Position numbers and translations under genes: made by a program. From Mangrovimonas sp. ST2L15 (GTDB taxonomy: Bacteria; Bacteroidota; Bacteroidia; Flavobacteriales; Flavobacteriaceae), in assembly GCF_001280515.1 (NCBI RefSeq), contig NZ_LBIQ01000030.1:1116001-1180000 (forward strand): DNA of 64,000 bases, given 5' to 3'. The notes under the pieces were generated by a model. The model did not search any database. It saw nothing but the letters and a program-made list of their open reading frames with translations, and was not told the DNA's origin. Within the stretch, counting starts at the first letter, position 1. Each line of letters begins with the position of its first letter. Shown here in pieces: positions 55,040 to 64,000 of this stretch.

Positions 55040-56213
55040 AAGATTTAAACATATTGTTATTGCGATTTACACACATCCAGAGCTATATCCTCCTACAGTG
55101 GCGGCAATAATGCAATTAGCTGAAATTTCTGATAAGGTTGATGTGGTTACTAGAAATATGTTAGTTTCTAAATGGGACTATCCAGAAAATGTCAACATTA
55201 ATTATGTAAATAAAGAGCAATTCACTGGGTTCGAGATTGAAAAAATTGGGTTTAGGGCCAAAATTGCTCATTTCTACAATTTTGTCAAAACAATTAAAAG
55301 TCTTGTTCTAACGCGAAATAGCGATGTTCTTTTGGTAAATGATGCTATTCCTTTGTTTGCTTCGTATTTAATTAGAAATACACTTAGAAAAAAGAAAGTG
55401 ATTTGGTGGTATCACAATCATGATGTGGTGGATATGAAGCGTACTGGAACATTATCCATAATGGGTATGGCGGCGAGATTCGAGAAAAGATCATTCCAAT
55501 TTTTAGATGTATTTAGTTTACCAGCAAAAGAAAGGCTTCAGTACTTTCCAAAGCTGAAAAGTAATCAGGAGCCGGTTATATTGCCTAATTATCCCCTTGA
55601 AGATTTTTATTCAAAAGCTGAAAATCAAAAACAAAATGAAGATTCCACAATCAAGTTAGTGTTTCAAGGATCCATTGGGTCAGGTCATGGGCTTGAAGAA
55701 ATTATAGGGGTCCTACATCATGCAATAAATGGTAAAAAAGTAGAGCTTCATTTGGTTGGCAAGGTTAGGGAGAGTTATTTAAAATCTATAGAGGCACTAG
55801 TAGAAAAACATTATGTGCATGACCACTTTACCTATCACGGTATGAAATCATTTGCTGAACTCCCTTTTTATTTATCACAATTTGACATTGGACTCGCCAT
55901 TCACAAACCCTATAATGTCACCTATTCAACAGGTGGTACGGCATCTAATAAAATCTATGAATATGCGGCGAGCGGAATGCCTATTATTCTTTTTGATAAT
56001 GCACATTATAGAGCGTATTTAGAAGACTTTGAATGGACTTTTTTTACCGATTTGACTAAAGATTCCTTGCTACATGTTATGGCTGTTATTGATAGGGAAA
56101 TTTCAAAATTTTCGAAAGGCGCAAGTAAAGACTTTCATGAAAGGTTTAATTTTGAAACTGTATTCCAAGAGCAAATGCTACCTGTTTTGGTTCAATTGAA
56201 AAGAATAAAATAA
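55029..56213 (+). CDS. Glycosyltransferase, GT4-like
   Basis: 394 residues. FKHIVIAIYTHPELYPPTVA at the N-terminus, VIWWYHNHDVVDMKRTG and FEKRSFQFLDVFSLPAKER in the first domain; LVFQGSIGSGHGLEE, HGMKSFAELPFYLSQFDIGL and SNKIYEYAASGMPIILFDN (glutamate motif) in the second. GT-B fold. Start overlaps the preceding gene. Confidence 0.87.
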   Translation: MSIKRFKHIVIAIYTHPELYPPTVAAIMQLAEISDKVDVVTRNMLVSKWDYPENVNINYVNKEQFTGFEIEKIGFRAKIAHFYNFVKTIKSLVLTRNSDVLLVNDAIPLFASYLIRNTLRKKKVIWWYHNHDVVDMKRTGTLSIMGMAARFEKRSFQFLDVFSLPAKERLQYFPKLKSNQEPVILPNYPLEDFYSKAENQKQNEDSTIKLVFQGSIGSGHGLEEIIGVLHHAINGKKVELHLVGKVRESYLKSIEALVEKHYVHDHFTYHGMKSFAELPFYLSQFDIGLAIHKPYNVTYSTGGTASNKIYEYAASGMPIILFDNAHYRAYLEDFEWTFFTDLTKDSLLHVMAVIDREISKFSKGASKDFHERFNFETVFQEQMLPVLVQLKRIK

Positions 56214-56222
56214 TAATCAAAA

Positions 56223-57386
56223 ATGACCAAGAAACTAGCTATAGTAACGACACATCCTATTCAGTATTATGCACCGTGGTTTAGGCTTTTAGCTGAACAA
56301 CCCAATATTGAGGTTAAGGTTTTTTATACTTGGTCGCAAACTAAAGAAGGATTTATTGATCGAACTTTTGGGGAGAAAATAGTTTGGGATATTCCTCTTT
56401 TGGATGGATATGAATACGAATTTGTTGATAATGTATCCAAAGAACCAGGGTCACATCATAAAAATGGTATTATTTGTCCTGACTTAATTGAAAAAATATC
56501 ACTTTGGAATCCAGATACAATCCTAGTATTTGGATGGTACTTAAAGAGCCATTTTGAAGTTATGAGGTACTTCAAAAATAAAAGGGAAATTTGGTTTAGA
56601 GGTGATTCGAATTTATTAGATGATTTGAATTTTGTCAAGAAACTTCTTCGCAAGATTTGGTTGACTTATGTTTACAAATTTGTGGACAAAGTTCTTTATG
56701 TTGGAGAGAATAACAAAAACTATTATTTGGAGTATGGATTGAAAGAGAATCAATTGATTTTTGCTCCACATGCAATTGACAATAGGAGGTTTGAATCGTC
56801 TAAAAATCTTAATTATGATGAGGAGGCAATTGAATGGAGAAAAGAATTAGGATTATTTGAAGAAGATTTGGTTGTTTTATTTGTTGGTAAATTTGAACCA
56901 AAGAAAAATCCAGAATTATTAATTTCAGCGGTGCAGGAATTTAATTTAAAAGCGGAAAAAGAAATTAAGTTAGTGCTTATTGGTTCTGGTCCACTGGAAA
57001 GCCAGTTGAAACATCTGGCTTCGGAAGATGAAAATATACTTTTTTTGCCTTTCCAAAATCAATCAAAAATGCCAATTGTTTATCGATTGGGTGATATTTT
57101 GTGTTTACCTTCACAAGGTCCAGGTGAAACTTGGGGCTTGGTAGTTAATGAAGCTATGGCCTCTTCTAGGGGAGCGATAGTCAGTGATAAAGTTGGTTCA
57201 GCATGCGATTTGGTGGAAAATGGTTTAACTGGGTATGTATTTAAGTCTAATGAAGGTATTTCCTTGATTCAAGTTTTAAATCAACTTACAAAAACGAATT
57301 GTAAAGAAATGGGTTTAAGAGCACATGAAAAGATAGACACTTACAGTTTTAATTATATTGTGGAGGCAATTAAGAATAGTATATAA
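56223..57386 (+). CDS. Glycosyltransferase family 4
   Basis: 387 residues. LAIVTTHPIQYYAPWFRLLA is a recurrent start in this GT4 subgroup; FVGKFEPKKNPELLISAV and LPSQGPGETWGLVVNEAMAS (EX7E) in the C-terminal domain. Cytoplasmic. The polymerase-like gene starts 2 bp later. Confidence 0.93.
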   Translation: MTKKLAIVTTHPIQYYAPWFRLLAEQPNIEVKVFYTWSQTKEGFIDRTFGEKIVWDIPLLDGYEYEFVDNVSKEPGSHHKNGIICPDLIEKISLWNPDTILVFGWYLKSHFEVMRYFKNKREIWFRGDSNLLDDLNFVKKLLRKIWLTYVYKFVDKVLYVGENNKNYYLEYGLKENQLIFAPHAIDNRRFESSKNLNYDEEAIEWRKELGLFEEDLVVLFVGKFEPKKNPELLISAVQEFNLKAEKEIKLVLIGSGPLESQLKHLASEDENILFLPFQNQSKMPIVYRLGDILCLPSQGPGETWGLVVNEAMASSRGAIVSDKVGSACDLVENGLTGYVFKSNEGISLIQVLNQLTKTNCKEMGLRAHEKIDTYSFNYIVEAIKNSI

Positions 57387-57388
57387 TT

Positions 57389-58648
57389 ATGTGGGAGATT
57401 GTAGGTGTTATACTTGTTATTTATATATTCTGGCAATTCATTGATGCCTTAGGGAAAACGATTCCCATCATGGAATTAATGATGCTTATAGCTGGATTAC
57501 AATGGGTTATAGGGCCAATAATAAGTTATGGTCAAGAAACCTCACATTACAAATATTATATGTACGTTGATCAATCTACCTACATGTCTTATGTCGTGCC
57601 TGCATTCTTCTGTTTTTGCCTACCCCTGTTTTTAATGCTGAAAAAGCAAAGTAAGTCCTACTCCATTAATTTCCTAAAGTATTTGCCATATGCTAAACAA
57701 TTATTATTTATAGGAGTAGGGGCAGATGTTTTAAGTGCTGTAACTCCTTCTGCATTATCTTTTTTTTTCTTTCTTATTGCACAGTTCAAGTTTATTGGTG
57801 CATTACTATTGTTGTTTTCTCCCCGAAAATCAGATCAATATTATTTTTATGGGGCAGTTTTTTATCTATTTTTAAATGCCTTGGCAAGAGCAATGTTTCA
57901 TGATTTGTTATTGTGGGGTATTTTCATGTTTATGTATTGGTCTCTAAAAAAACGTCCTGCTATGGGAACAAAGCTGTTATTAATATCAGCAGGAATTGTC
58001 ATGGCAATTGCCATTCAAGCTGTAAAAAGTTCCTTTAGGGCAAATGTTTGGGGAGGGTATAGTGGAAATAAACTTGAACTCTTTGTAAATATTTTGGATG
58101 ACCGGCTCTCTGATGGGTATTTTGAGGAAGAGGAGAGTGATGAGGAGTTAAACGTTAGATTAAATCAAGGGTGGATTATTTCCGCAATTATGTATTATAC
58201 ACCTACTTTTCAGGCCTATGCAGGAGGAGAAACAGTTATTGAAGCCTTGTTTTCAAGCATCCTGCCAAGATTTTTAAACCCTTCAAAAAAAATGGCGGGT
58301 GGGCAGGAAAACTTTGAAAAATATACGGGTTTACCATTATCTGATGGAACATCTATGGGACTTAGTATAATTGGAGAAAGCTATGCTAATTTTGGGGTGG
58401 TAAATGGAGCCGTATTTATGCTGATTTGGGGTGGTTTTTTAGCTTGGTATTGGAAAAAATTAGTGAAGATTACTTTTAAATATCCCCTAGTGTTAATGTT
58501 TTTGCCAGTATTATTTCTTCAGGTAGTTAAGGCTGAAACGGAACTCGTAGTGGTTCTAAATCACTTGTTTAAAGCCTCGATTGTAGTAGCTTTATTCTTC
58601 TTTGCATCAATTAAATATTTAAAATGGGAACTGAAAGAAGCACTATAA
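57389..58648 (+). CDS. Wzy-like O-antigen/EPS polymerase
   Basis: 419 residues, about ten to eleven hydrophobic segments (for example IVGVILVIYIFWQFIDALG, MLMIAGLQ-like second segment, LLFIGVGADVLSAV) and a long polar loop at about 215-310 (RANVWGGYSGNKLEL, SILPRFLNPSKKMAGGQENF). Single gene of this type among glycosyltransferases, so a polysaccharide polymerase is the best call; such proteins share little sequence. Overlaps the next gene by 25 bases. Confidence 0.75.
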   Translation: MWEIVGVILVIYIFWQFIDALGKTIPIMELMMLIAGLQWVIGPIISYGQETSHYKYYMYVDQSTYMSYVVPAFFCFCLPLFLMLKKQSKSYSINFLKYLPYAKQLLFIGVGADVLSAVTPSALSFFFFLIAQFKFIGALLLLFSPRKSDQYYFYGAVFYLFLNALARAMFHDLLLWGIFMFMYWSLKKRPAMGTKLLLISAGIVMAIAIQAVKSSFRANVWGGYSGNKLELFVNILDDRLSDGYFEEEESDEELNVRLNQGWIISAIMYYTPTFQAYAGGETVIEALFSSILPRFLNPSKKMAGGQENFEKYTGLPLSDGTSMGLSIIGESYANFGVVNGAVFMLIWGGFLAWYWKKLVKITFKYPLVLMFLPVLFLQVVKAETELVVVLNHLFKASIVVALFFFASIKYLKWELKEAL

Positions 58649-59631
58649 AGGTTACTTATTTTTTTAGAAGCAAACTCCCTCAGTTTAATAGCATTGAAGA
58701 GTTGTTTGGCAATATTTCAAAAGAAGTCCAAAAGATTATTAATACTGAAGAAATTAGGTTAAAATCTTCTGGAGCCGATTTAAAAAGTGTATCCCGAAAT
58801 TTAAAGTATGCCTATAAAAACAGAGGTGAAATCAATCATATAACTGGTCATGTTAATTATATAGCTTTAGTTTTAGGACGCAAAAGTTTATTGACCATTC
58901 ATGATGTTAAATCAGCTTTTTACGGTTCTTTTATTCATAGGTTGTTTATTAAGTTGTTTTGGTTCTGGATTCCGTCACTTTTTGTCCATAAAATAACGGT
59001 GATATCTAATTTTTCGAAAAAGGAATTTATACAATTAGTTCCTTTTGCCAAATCTAAAGTTCATGTGATTTATAATCCGGTAAATAATAGGCTCATCTCT
59101 TTGTCAAAGGAGTTTCAAAAAGATAAACCTTCGATTCTTTTAGTCGGAACAAAATCCAATAAAAATTTGGAGAGAAGTATTGAAGCTTTGAAACAAATTA
59201 AATGTCAATTGCTAATTGTGGGAAAGTTATCAATGAAACAAAAGAAATTGTTGGAGATGTATAACTTGGATTATAAAAGTTTTCAAAATATACCTTATCA
59301 AAAAATTGTAGAATTATATCAAGAATGCGATTTGGTGTTATTTCCTTCAACATATGAGGGTTTTGGAATGCCAATAATTGAGGCGCAAACTATAGGAAGG
59401 CCAGTTATAACGTCTAATATTGGAGCTATGAAAGAGGTTGCTGGTGATGGTGCCTACTTAGTAAATCCCTTTGATGTAAATGAAATTAAATTTGGTATAG
59501 AAAAAGTAATATCAAATGAAGATTTCAGGACTGAAATCGTAAAAAAGGGATTTAAAAATGTAGAGAGGTTTCAATTAGAAGTAATTGCAAATGAATATTT
59601 GAAACTTTATGAAGAAATGGCCAATGGGTAA
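58624..59631 (+). CDS. Glycosyltransferase family 4
   Basis: 335 residues. TYFFRSKLPQFNSIEELFGN, HVNYIALVLGRKSLLTIHDV, TVISNFSKKEF and the C-terminal PSTYEGFGMPIIEAQTIGRP (EX7E) with SNIGAMKEVAGDGAYLV. This resembles mannosyltransferase-type GT4 enzymes. The start at 58624 lies inside the polymerase gene; no better start is seen before TYFFRS. Confidence 0.91.
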   Translation: MGTERSTIKVTYFFRSKLPQFNSIEELFGNISKEVQKIINTEEIRLKSSGADLKSVSRNLKYAYKNRGEINHITGHVNYIALVLGRKSLLTIHDVKSAFYGSFIHRLFIKLFWFWIPSLFVHKITVISNFSKKEFIQLVPFAKSKVHVIYNPVNNRLISLSKEFQKDKPSILLVGTKSNKNLERSIEALKQIKCQLLIVGKLSMKQKKLLEMYNLDYKSFQNIPYQKIVELYQECDLVLFPSTYEGFGMPIIEAQTIGRPVITSNIGAMKEVAGDGAYLVNPFDVNEIKFGIEKVISNEDFRTEIVKKGFKNVERFQLEVIANEYLKLYEEMANG

Positions 59632-60763
59632 AAGAAAGAATATTTTACTTTTTATAGATTGGTTTTTACCCGGATATAAGGCAGGTGGTCCTATTCAATC
59701 GGTAAATAATATGATTTCTCATCTGAATGATGAGTTTTACTTTTACGTAGTGACCTCAAATAAAGATTTGGGCGAAAAGGAGCCTTATCAAAATATTCCT
59801 TTCAATTCTTGGATTGATAAACAGAGCTTTCATATCATTTATTTAGATGAAGCCCATCAAAATAAGGCGGAATACTTTAGGCTCATTAAGGAAGCAAGTT
59901 TTTATGCCATTTATTTTAATTCCTTCTTTTCCATTAAGTTCAGTCTTCTTCCTCAATGGATTTATAGGTCTGTTGAAATAAAAAAAGTTCTGGCGCCAAG
60001 GGGGATGTTAGGAGCGGGAGCTTTAGCTATTAAACCATTAAAAAAGCAAGTGTTTTTGAAATTGTTTAGATGGCTTGGTTTTCACAAAAAGGTTGTTTGG
60101 CATGCTACCTCCGAACTTGAAAAAGATGAAATTATAAAGCAATTAGGTGATAATCTAGAGATCAAAATAGCCCCCAATTTATCATCAAAAATGGCTCCTT
60201 TTGTTGAAAGTACAAAAGAGGTTCATCATTTAAAAGTCTTTTTCCTGTCCAGAATTGCTTTCAAAAAAGGATTGATCCATGCTCTTAATTTTCTTCAAGA
60301 AACCAAAAAGGAAATGAAAATTACCTTTAGTATCATTGGCCCAATTGATGAAAAAGATTACTGGGATAAATGTCAGAAAATAATAAATAATATGCCATCA
60401 AATGTAATGGTTGATTATTTAGGAGCCATACCCAATTTCCAATTGGCTACAGTATTGCAAAAACAGCATGTATTGCTTTTACCTACCATGCATGAAAATT
60501 TCGGACATGTAATTATGGAATCTTGGCAGAATGGATGTCCTGTAATCATTTCTAATCAAACCCCTTGGAGAAATCTAAAGGATAAACAAATAGGAAACGA
60601 TATATCACTTTCCAAATCCTCAGAATTTGTAGAAATGTTAAATACATTTTCTTTAATGGATGAGAAAACCTTTAATTTGTGGTCACGATCATCATATAAT
60701 TACGCAAAGGTATTTACAGAGAATCCAAAACTAATAGAAAGTACCAAAAACATATTTTTTTAG
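59609..60763 (+). CDS. Glycosyltransferase family 4
   Basis: 384 residues from ATG 59609, or 379 from ATG 59624 ([17 protein letters not shown]), which reduces the overlap with the previous gene from 23 to 8 bases. [16 protein letters not shown] near the N-terminus, [30 protein letters not shown] and [20 protein letters not shown] (EX7E). This is the pattern of an EPS GT4 family. Confidence 0.92.
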   Translation: MKKWPMGKRKNILLFIDWFLPGYKAGGPIQSVNNMISHLNDEFYFYVVTSNKDLGEKEPYQNIPFNSWIDKQSFHIIYLDEAHQNKAEYFRLIKEASFYAIYFNSFFSIKFSLLPQWIYRSVEIKKVLAPRGMLGAGALAIKPLKKQVFLKLFRWLGFHKKVVWHATSELEKDEIIKQLGDNLEIKIAPNLSSKMAPFVESTKEVHHLKVFFLSRIAFKKGLIHALNFLQETKKEMKITFSIIGPIDEKDYWDKCQKIINNMPSNVMVDYLGAIPNFQLATVLQKQHVLLLPTMHENFGHVIMESWQNGCPVIISNQTPWRNLKDKQIGNDISLSKSSEFVEMLNTFSLMDEKTFNLWSRSSYNYAKVFTENPKLIESTKNIFF

Positions 60764-60764
60764 A

Positions 60765-61712
60765 ATGAAAAGAATTTTAGTAACTGGAGGAGCAGGATTT
60801 GTTGGCTCTCATATTTGTGAAAGATTATTGAGTGAAGGCAACGAAGTCATTTGTCTGGATAATTATTTTACTGGAAGCAAAAGAAATGTTGAGCACCTCA
60901 TGGATCACCATTATTTTGAATTGGTTAGACATGATGTAACTAATCCTTATATGGTTGAGGTTGACGAGATTTATAACTTGGCTTGTCCAGCGTCACCAGT
61001 TCATTACCAGTATAATCCTATTAAAACCATTAAGACTTCTGTGATGGGAGCTATTAATATGTTGGGACTAGCTAAACGAGTCAAAGCTAAAATTCTACAG
61101 GCTTCTACCTCTGAAGTTTATGGTGACCCTGCTATTCATCCACAACCGGAAAGTTATTGGGGGAACGTAAATCCGATAGGTTTAAGATCTTGTTACGATG
61201 AAGGGAAGCGTTGTGCTGAGACCTTATTTATGGATTATCATATTCAAAATGATGTGGATATTAAGATTGTTAGAATTTTCAATACCTACGGACCAAGAAT
61301 GAATCCTGATGATGGTAGAGTAGTTTCAAATTTTATCGTTCAAGCTCTTAAAGGAGATGATATTACGGTTTTTGGTGACGGTACACAAACAAGAAGTTTT
61401 CAATATGTGGATGATTTGGTAGAAGGAATGATCAGAATGATGAATAGTAGAGATGGGTTTGTTGGACCAGTAAATGTTGGGAATCCTGGAGAGTTTACCA
61501 TGCTGGAGTTGGCTCAACAAGTCATTGATCTTACCGGAACCAAATCAAAAATTATTCATATGCCTTTGCCTCAGGATGATCCTTTACAAAGACAACCGGT
61601 TATAGATCTGGCTAAAAAGGAACTGAACGGTTGGGAGCCTAAGATTCCATTAAAAGAAGGCTTGGTTAAAACCATCACCTATTTCGATGATTTGTTAAAG
61701 AAAGGAAACTAA
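60765..61712 (+). CDS. uxs: UDP-glucuronate decarboxylase (UDP-xylose synthase)
   Basis: 315 residues, extended [23 protein letters not shown] (3-22), [54 protein letters not shown] (Tyr-x3-Lys), [20 protein letters not shown]: the UXS signature. Decarboxylates UDP-GlcA made by the dehydrogenase at 25044 to UDP-xylose. Like the dehydrogenase it closely resembles the animal enzyme, though this is common in bacterial UXS too. Confidence 0.96.
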   Translation: MKRILVTGGAGFVGSHICERLLSEGNEVICLDNYFTGSKRNVEHLMDHHYFELVRHDVTNPYMVEVDEIYNLACPASPVHYQYNPIKTIKTSVMGAINMLGLAKRVKAKILQASTSEVYGDPAIHPQPESYWGNVNPIGLRSCYDEGKRCAETLFMDYHIQNDVDIKIVRIFNTYGPRMNPDDGRVVSNFIVQALKGDDITVFGDGTQTRSFQYVDDLVEGMIRMMNSRDGFVGPVNVGNPGEFTMLELAQQVIDLTGTKSKIIHMPLPQDDPLQRQPVIDLAKKELNGWEPKIPLKEGLVKTITYFDDLLKKGN

Positions 61713-61716
61713 AAAC

Positions 61717-62274
61717 ATGGCTAACAAAGTCGATTTATCTGCTTTTGATAATTCCTGGTACCAGCCAGGAGCGGGAATCATTAAAAGACTTTGTTGGTAT
61801 TTTATAAATGAAATTTTCTTTCAAACTGGACTATTTCCATCATCTAGGTTAAAAGTTTTTTTCTTGAGAATGTTTGGAGCTGAAGTTGGTAAAAAAGTGG
61901 TCATTAAACCTCATGTGAACATCAAATATCCTTGGAAATTATCAATTGGAGATAACAGTTGGATAGGAGAACGCGTTTGGATTGATAATTTAGCTCAAGT
62001 AATAATAGGAAAGAATGTTTGTCTATCTCAAGGAGCCTTTTTGCTTTGTGGAAATCATGATTTTAAAAAGAGTACATTTGATCTTTTGGTTGGAGAAATC
62101 AATCTGGAAGATGGGTGTTGGATTGGTGCTAAATCAATAGTAGGACCCGGAGTAGTGGTTGGATCCTATAGTGTTTTAACTGTTGGTTCAATTGCGACAA
62201 AACGTTTAATTCCCAACATGATTTATAAAGGGAATCCTGCAGAGATCGTTAAGGAAAGAAAAATTTCTGAATGA
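61717..62274 (+). CDS. WcaF-like acetyltransferase
   Basis: 185 residues with left-handed beta-helix hexapeptide repeats (IGDNSWIGERVWIDNLAQVIIG, split over residues about 75-100, and LEDGCWIGAKSIVGPGVV). NHDFKK carries the catalytic His typical of the family; the start YQPGAGIIKRLCWYFINEIFF is a WcaF hallmark. Acetyl-CoA-dependent O-acetylation of a sugar in the cytoplasm, distinct from the periplasmic MBOAT route. The stop overlaps the next ATG. Confidence 0.9.
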   Translation: MANKVDLSAFDNSWYQPGAGIIKRLCWYFINEIFFQTGLFPSSRLKVFFLRMFGAEVGKKVVIKPHVNIKYPWKLSIGDNSWIGERVWIDNLAQVIIGKNVCLSQGAFLLCGNHDFKKSTFDLLVGEINLEDGCWIGAKSIVGPGVVVGSYSVLTVGSIATKRLIPNMIYKGNPAEIVKERKISE

Positions 62275-63029
62275 AAACAGTTTCCATAATAACAGCAACC
62301 TACAATAGCGTAAAAACGGTCCAAACTTGTTTTGATTCAGTTTTAGACCAAACATTTCCTAATGTTGAGCATATTATAATTGATGGAGGGTCGCTGGATG
62401 GGACCGTAGACTTAATTAAAGAATATGCCAATACGAAAAGCAATGTTAAATGGGTTTGTGAAAAGGACAATGGTATTTACGATGCGCTGAATAAGGGGAT
62501 TGCATTAGCAACAGGAGATATTATTGGATTTGTGCACTCAGATGACTATTTGGCTTCAAAGGATATTTTGAAAAATATAGTGGAACTTTTTGATTCCGAA
62601 AAAGTAGATGGAGTTTACGGCAACCTTCATTATGTTGATTTTAATGATAGTTCACATATCATTAGGAACTGGAAGAGTCAAAATTTCAAACCATCTTTGT
62701 TGAATCGTGGCTGGATGCCAGCTCACCCCACTTTATTTTTGAATAGTAGTATTTATAAAAAAGAAGGTGCTTTCAATACAAAGTTTAAAATTGCAGCAGA
62801 TTATGATTTCATTCTCAGAATTTTTAAAAACCCTGAATTTAAGTTTGCTTTCTTAGAAAAAACTGTTGTCAAAATGCGAGTTGGTGGTGCTAGCAATAAA
62901 AGCATCAAAAATCTAATTCTAAAAACAAGGGAAGATCTAATTGCTGCAAAATCAAACGGATTGCCCTCACCCTTGATTACTATTGGCCTTAAAAATCTTT
63001 CCAAGATTCCACAATGGATTAAGAAGTAG
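62271..63029 (+). CDS. Glycosyltransferase family 2
   Basis: 252 residues: VSIITATYNSVKTVQTCFDS, IIDGGSLDGTVDLIKEY, CEKDNGIYDALNKGIALATG, GFVHSDDYLASKD, and GWMPAHPTLFL. This IDGGSxDGT/DxGIYDAMNKG pattern is a distinct EPS GT2 subgroup. Coupled to the WcaF-like gene by ATGA overlap. About 200 bp of AT-rich non-coding sequence follows. Confidence 0.94.
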   Translation: MKTVSIITATYNSVKTVQTCFDSVLDQTFPNVEHIIIDGGSLDGTVDLIKEYANTKSNVKWVCEKDNGIYDALNKGIALATGDIIGFVHSDDYLASKDILKNIVELFDSEKVDGVYGNLHYVDFNDSSHIIRNWKSQNFKPSLLNRGWMPAHPTLFLNSSIYKKEGAFNTKFKIAADYDFILRIFKNPEFKFAFLEKTVVKMRVGGASNKSIKNLILKTREDLIAAKSNGLPSPLITIGLKNLSKIPQWIKK

Positions 63030-63177
63030 TTTGGTAACAGCTTTAACATTAATTTTGGAAAAATCCCTTAAAATTGCAATAATTTAGTGTTTAATTTATG
63101 AATGAAATAATTAAACGAAGAATAGTTGCATATTCAGTAATTTTATCCCAAGGCATCTAATTTGTAGATTATTGTCG

Positions 63178-63185
63178 TAAATTTG
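63178..63185 (+). promoter_or_regulatory. Possible -7 element (TAAATTTG) before the WecA-like gene
   Basis: Exact TAnnTTTG 46 bp before the ATG at 63232, in a 200-bp gap after the last glycosyltransferase. The nearest TTTG upstream is too close (13 bp), so only the -7 part is supported. Confidence 0.42.
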
Positions 63186-63231
63186 TTAACGGTTAGGAGT
63201 CTTAAGATTCTTACTAAAGCTATTAATTAAT

Positions 63232-64000
63232 ATGATAAAGGAAATACTAGATTACTTCAATCCTGTAGATTACTTGGGAATTTGGCTGACTATTACTTTT
63301 GTGTTAGCCTTTATAGTTTCCTTTTTGTCTTTTCCAACTATTTTATTTGTCGCTCATGAAAAGCATTTAATGGATGAGCCAGGTGAAAGAAGTATGCATT
63401 CAACTAAAATTCCAACACTAGGAGGAATAGGTATTTTTCTTAGTATTGTTGTTGTTATTACAACAATAGGAGCACTATTGGATACTAAAATTTTATTGTT
63501 ACTTCTTGGGGGGTTAACATTACTTTTTTTCTTGGGCTTGAAAGATGATCTTTTGATTTTATCTCCGAAAAAGAAATTTGTAGGTCAATTAATAGCAGCC
63601 GGATTGTTAATGATTTTTACCGATACAAGGATTTCAAGTCTTCATGGGTTGTTAGATATTTATATATTACCTTATTGGGTTTCAGTTATTTTCACACTAT
63701 TCGTATACCTATTAATAATTAATGCCTTTAATTTAATTGATGGTATTGATGGTTTAGCTGGTTCTTTAGGGTTATTTGCAAGTGCCATGTTTGCTATAGT
63801 GTTTATTTCTGCTAAGGATGTTAGTATGGCAACTATTTCAATAGCTCTGATTGGAGCCTTGGTTCCATTCCTAAGATTGAATTTTTCAAGAAATCATAAG
63901 ATTTTTATGGGTGATACCGGATCGATGCTTGTAGGGTTTTTAATTGCCTTTTTTGCGGTAAGATTTATAGGTAGTTCCCAAAGTATGGATTACAGTCAAT
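63232..64000 (+). CDS. WecA/TagO-type undecaprenyl-phosphate sugar-1-phosphate transferase (partial)
   Basis: The frame runs from ATG 63232 off the window end, giving 256 residues. Multi-pass membrane protein of the MraY/WecA family: HSTKIPTLGGIGIF, LGLKDDLLILSPKKKF, INAFNLIDGIDGLAG and FMGDTGSMLVGF are the catalytic-side motifs. Probably transfers a sugar-1-phosphate to undecaprenyl phosphate and so begins the repeat unit of this or another surface glycan. The 3' end is outside the window. Confidence 0.92.
   Translation, partial: MIKEILDYFNPVDYLGIWLTITFVLAFIVSFLSFPTILFVAHEKHLMDEPGERSMHSTKIPTLGGIGIFLSIVVVITTIGALLDTKILLLLLGGLTLLFFLGLKDDLLILSPKKKFVGQLIAAGLLMIFTDTRISSLHGLLDIYILPYWVSVIFTLFVYLLIINAFNLIDGIDGLAGSLGLFASAMFAIVFISAKDVSMATISIALIGALVPFLRLNFSRNHKIFMGDTGSMLVGFLIAFFAVRFIGSSQSMDYSQ

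Noticed and set aside
1-64000. CRISPR arrays, insertion sequences or transposase genes
   Set aside because: No regularly spaced repeats and no transposase or integrase motifs were found on either strand.

Overview
The window looks like chromosomal DNA of a Flavobacteriaceae-type member of the Bacteroidota. It is AT-rich. Its division/cell-wall (dcw) cluster follows the order usual in that group: alpha/beta hydrolase and ysxC divergent from mraZ-rsmH-ftsL-ftsI-murE-mraY-murD-ftsW-murG-murC-ftsQ-ftsA-ftsZ, with no ddl or murF inside. Other markers are a type IX secretion C-terminal domain, -7 promoter elements of the form TAnnTTTG, the absence of Shine-Dalgarno sequences, and many TTG starts. 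The sulfated-polysaccharide theme suggests a marine life style, but that is inference.

Layout. 1-1615 (minus): the 5' end of a secreted protein, ysxC and a hydrolase. 1616-1900: a divergent control region with MraZ boxes. 1901-17314 (plus): the dcw operon, closed by a terminator. 17417-18156: a yqeY-like gene, tRNA-Arg(TCG), a partial second copy of the tRNA 3' end, and terminators. 18173-24529 (minus): an outer-membrane-type protein, then a compact three-gene cassette (small exported peptide, RRE-like/HprK-like kinase, PF14907-like nucleotidyltransferase), then a large T9SS-secreted Calx-beta protein. 24530-25043: a non-coding promoter region. 25044-64000 (plus): an extracellular/surface polysaccharide locus of about 39 kb that runs off the window.

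The polysaccharide locus holds sugar-nucleotide enzymes (animal-like UDP-glucose dehydrogenase and UDP-glucuronate decarboxylase giving UDP-GlcA and UDP-Xyl; a CDP-glucose branch), a Wzm/Wzt-type ABC exporter, a Wzy-like polymerase, about sixteen glycosyltransferases, five sulfotransferase-like proteins, an MBOAT plus two SGNH-like proteins (an O-acetylation module), a WcaF-like acetyltransferase, and at the end a WecA/TagO-type initiating transferase. Together they describe a uronate-containing, sulfated and acetylated polymer.

Most notable: the peptide-kinase-nucleotidyltransferase cassette (18818-21217), which resembles a RiPP-type or peptide-modification system without any known cyclase; a pyruvyltransferase-like/PQQ-propeller fusion (28542-30629); the density of sulfotransferases; and an MBOAT gene whose central 1.2 kb is about 50% GC between flanks of 25-33% GC.
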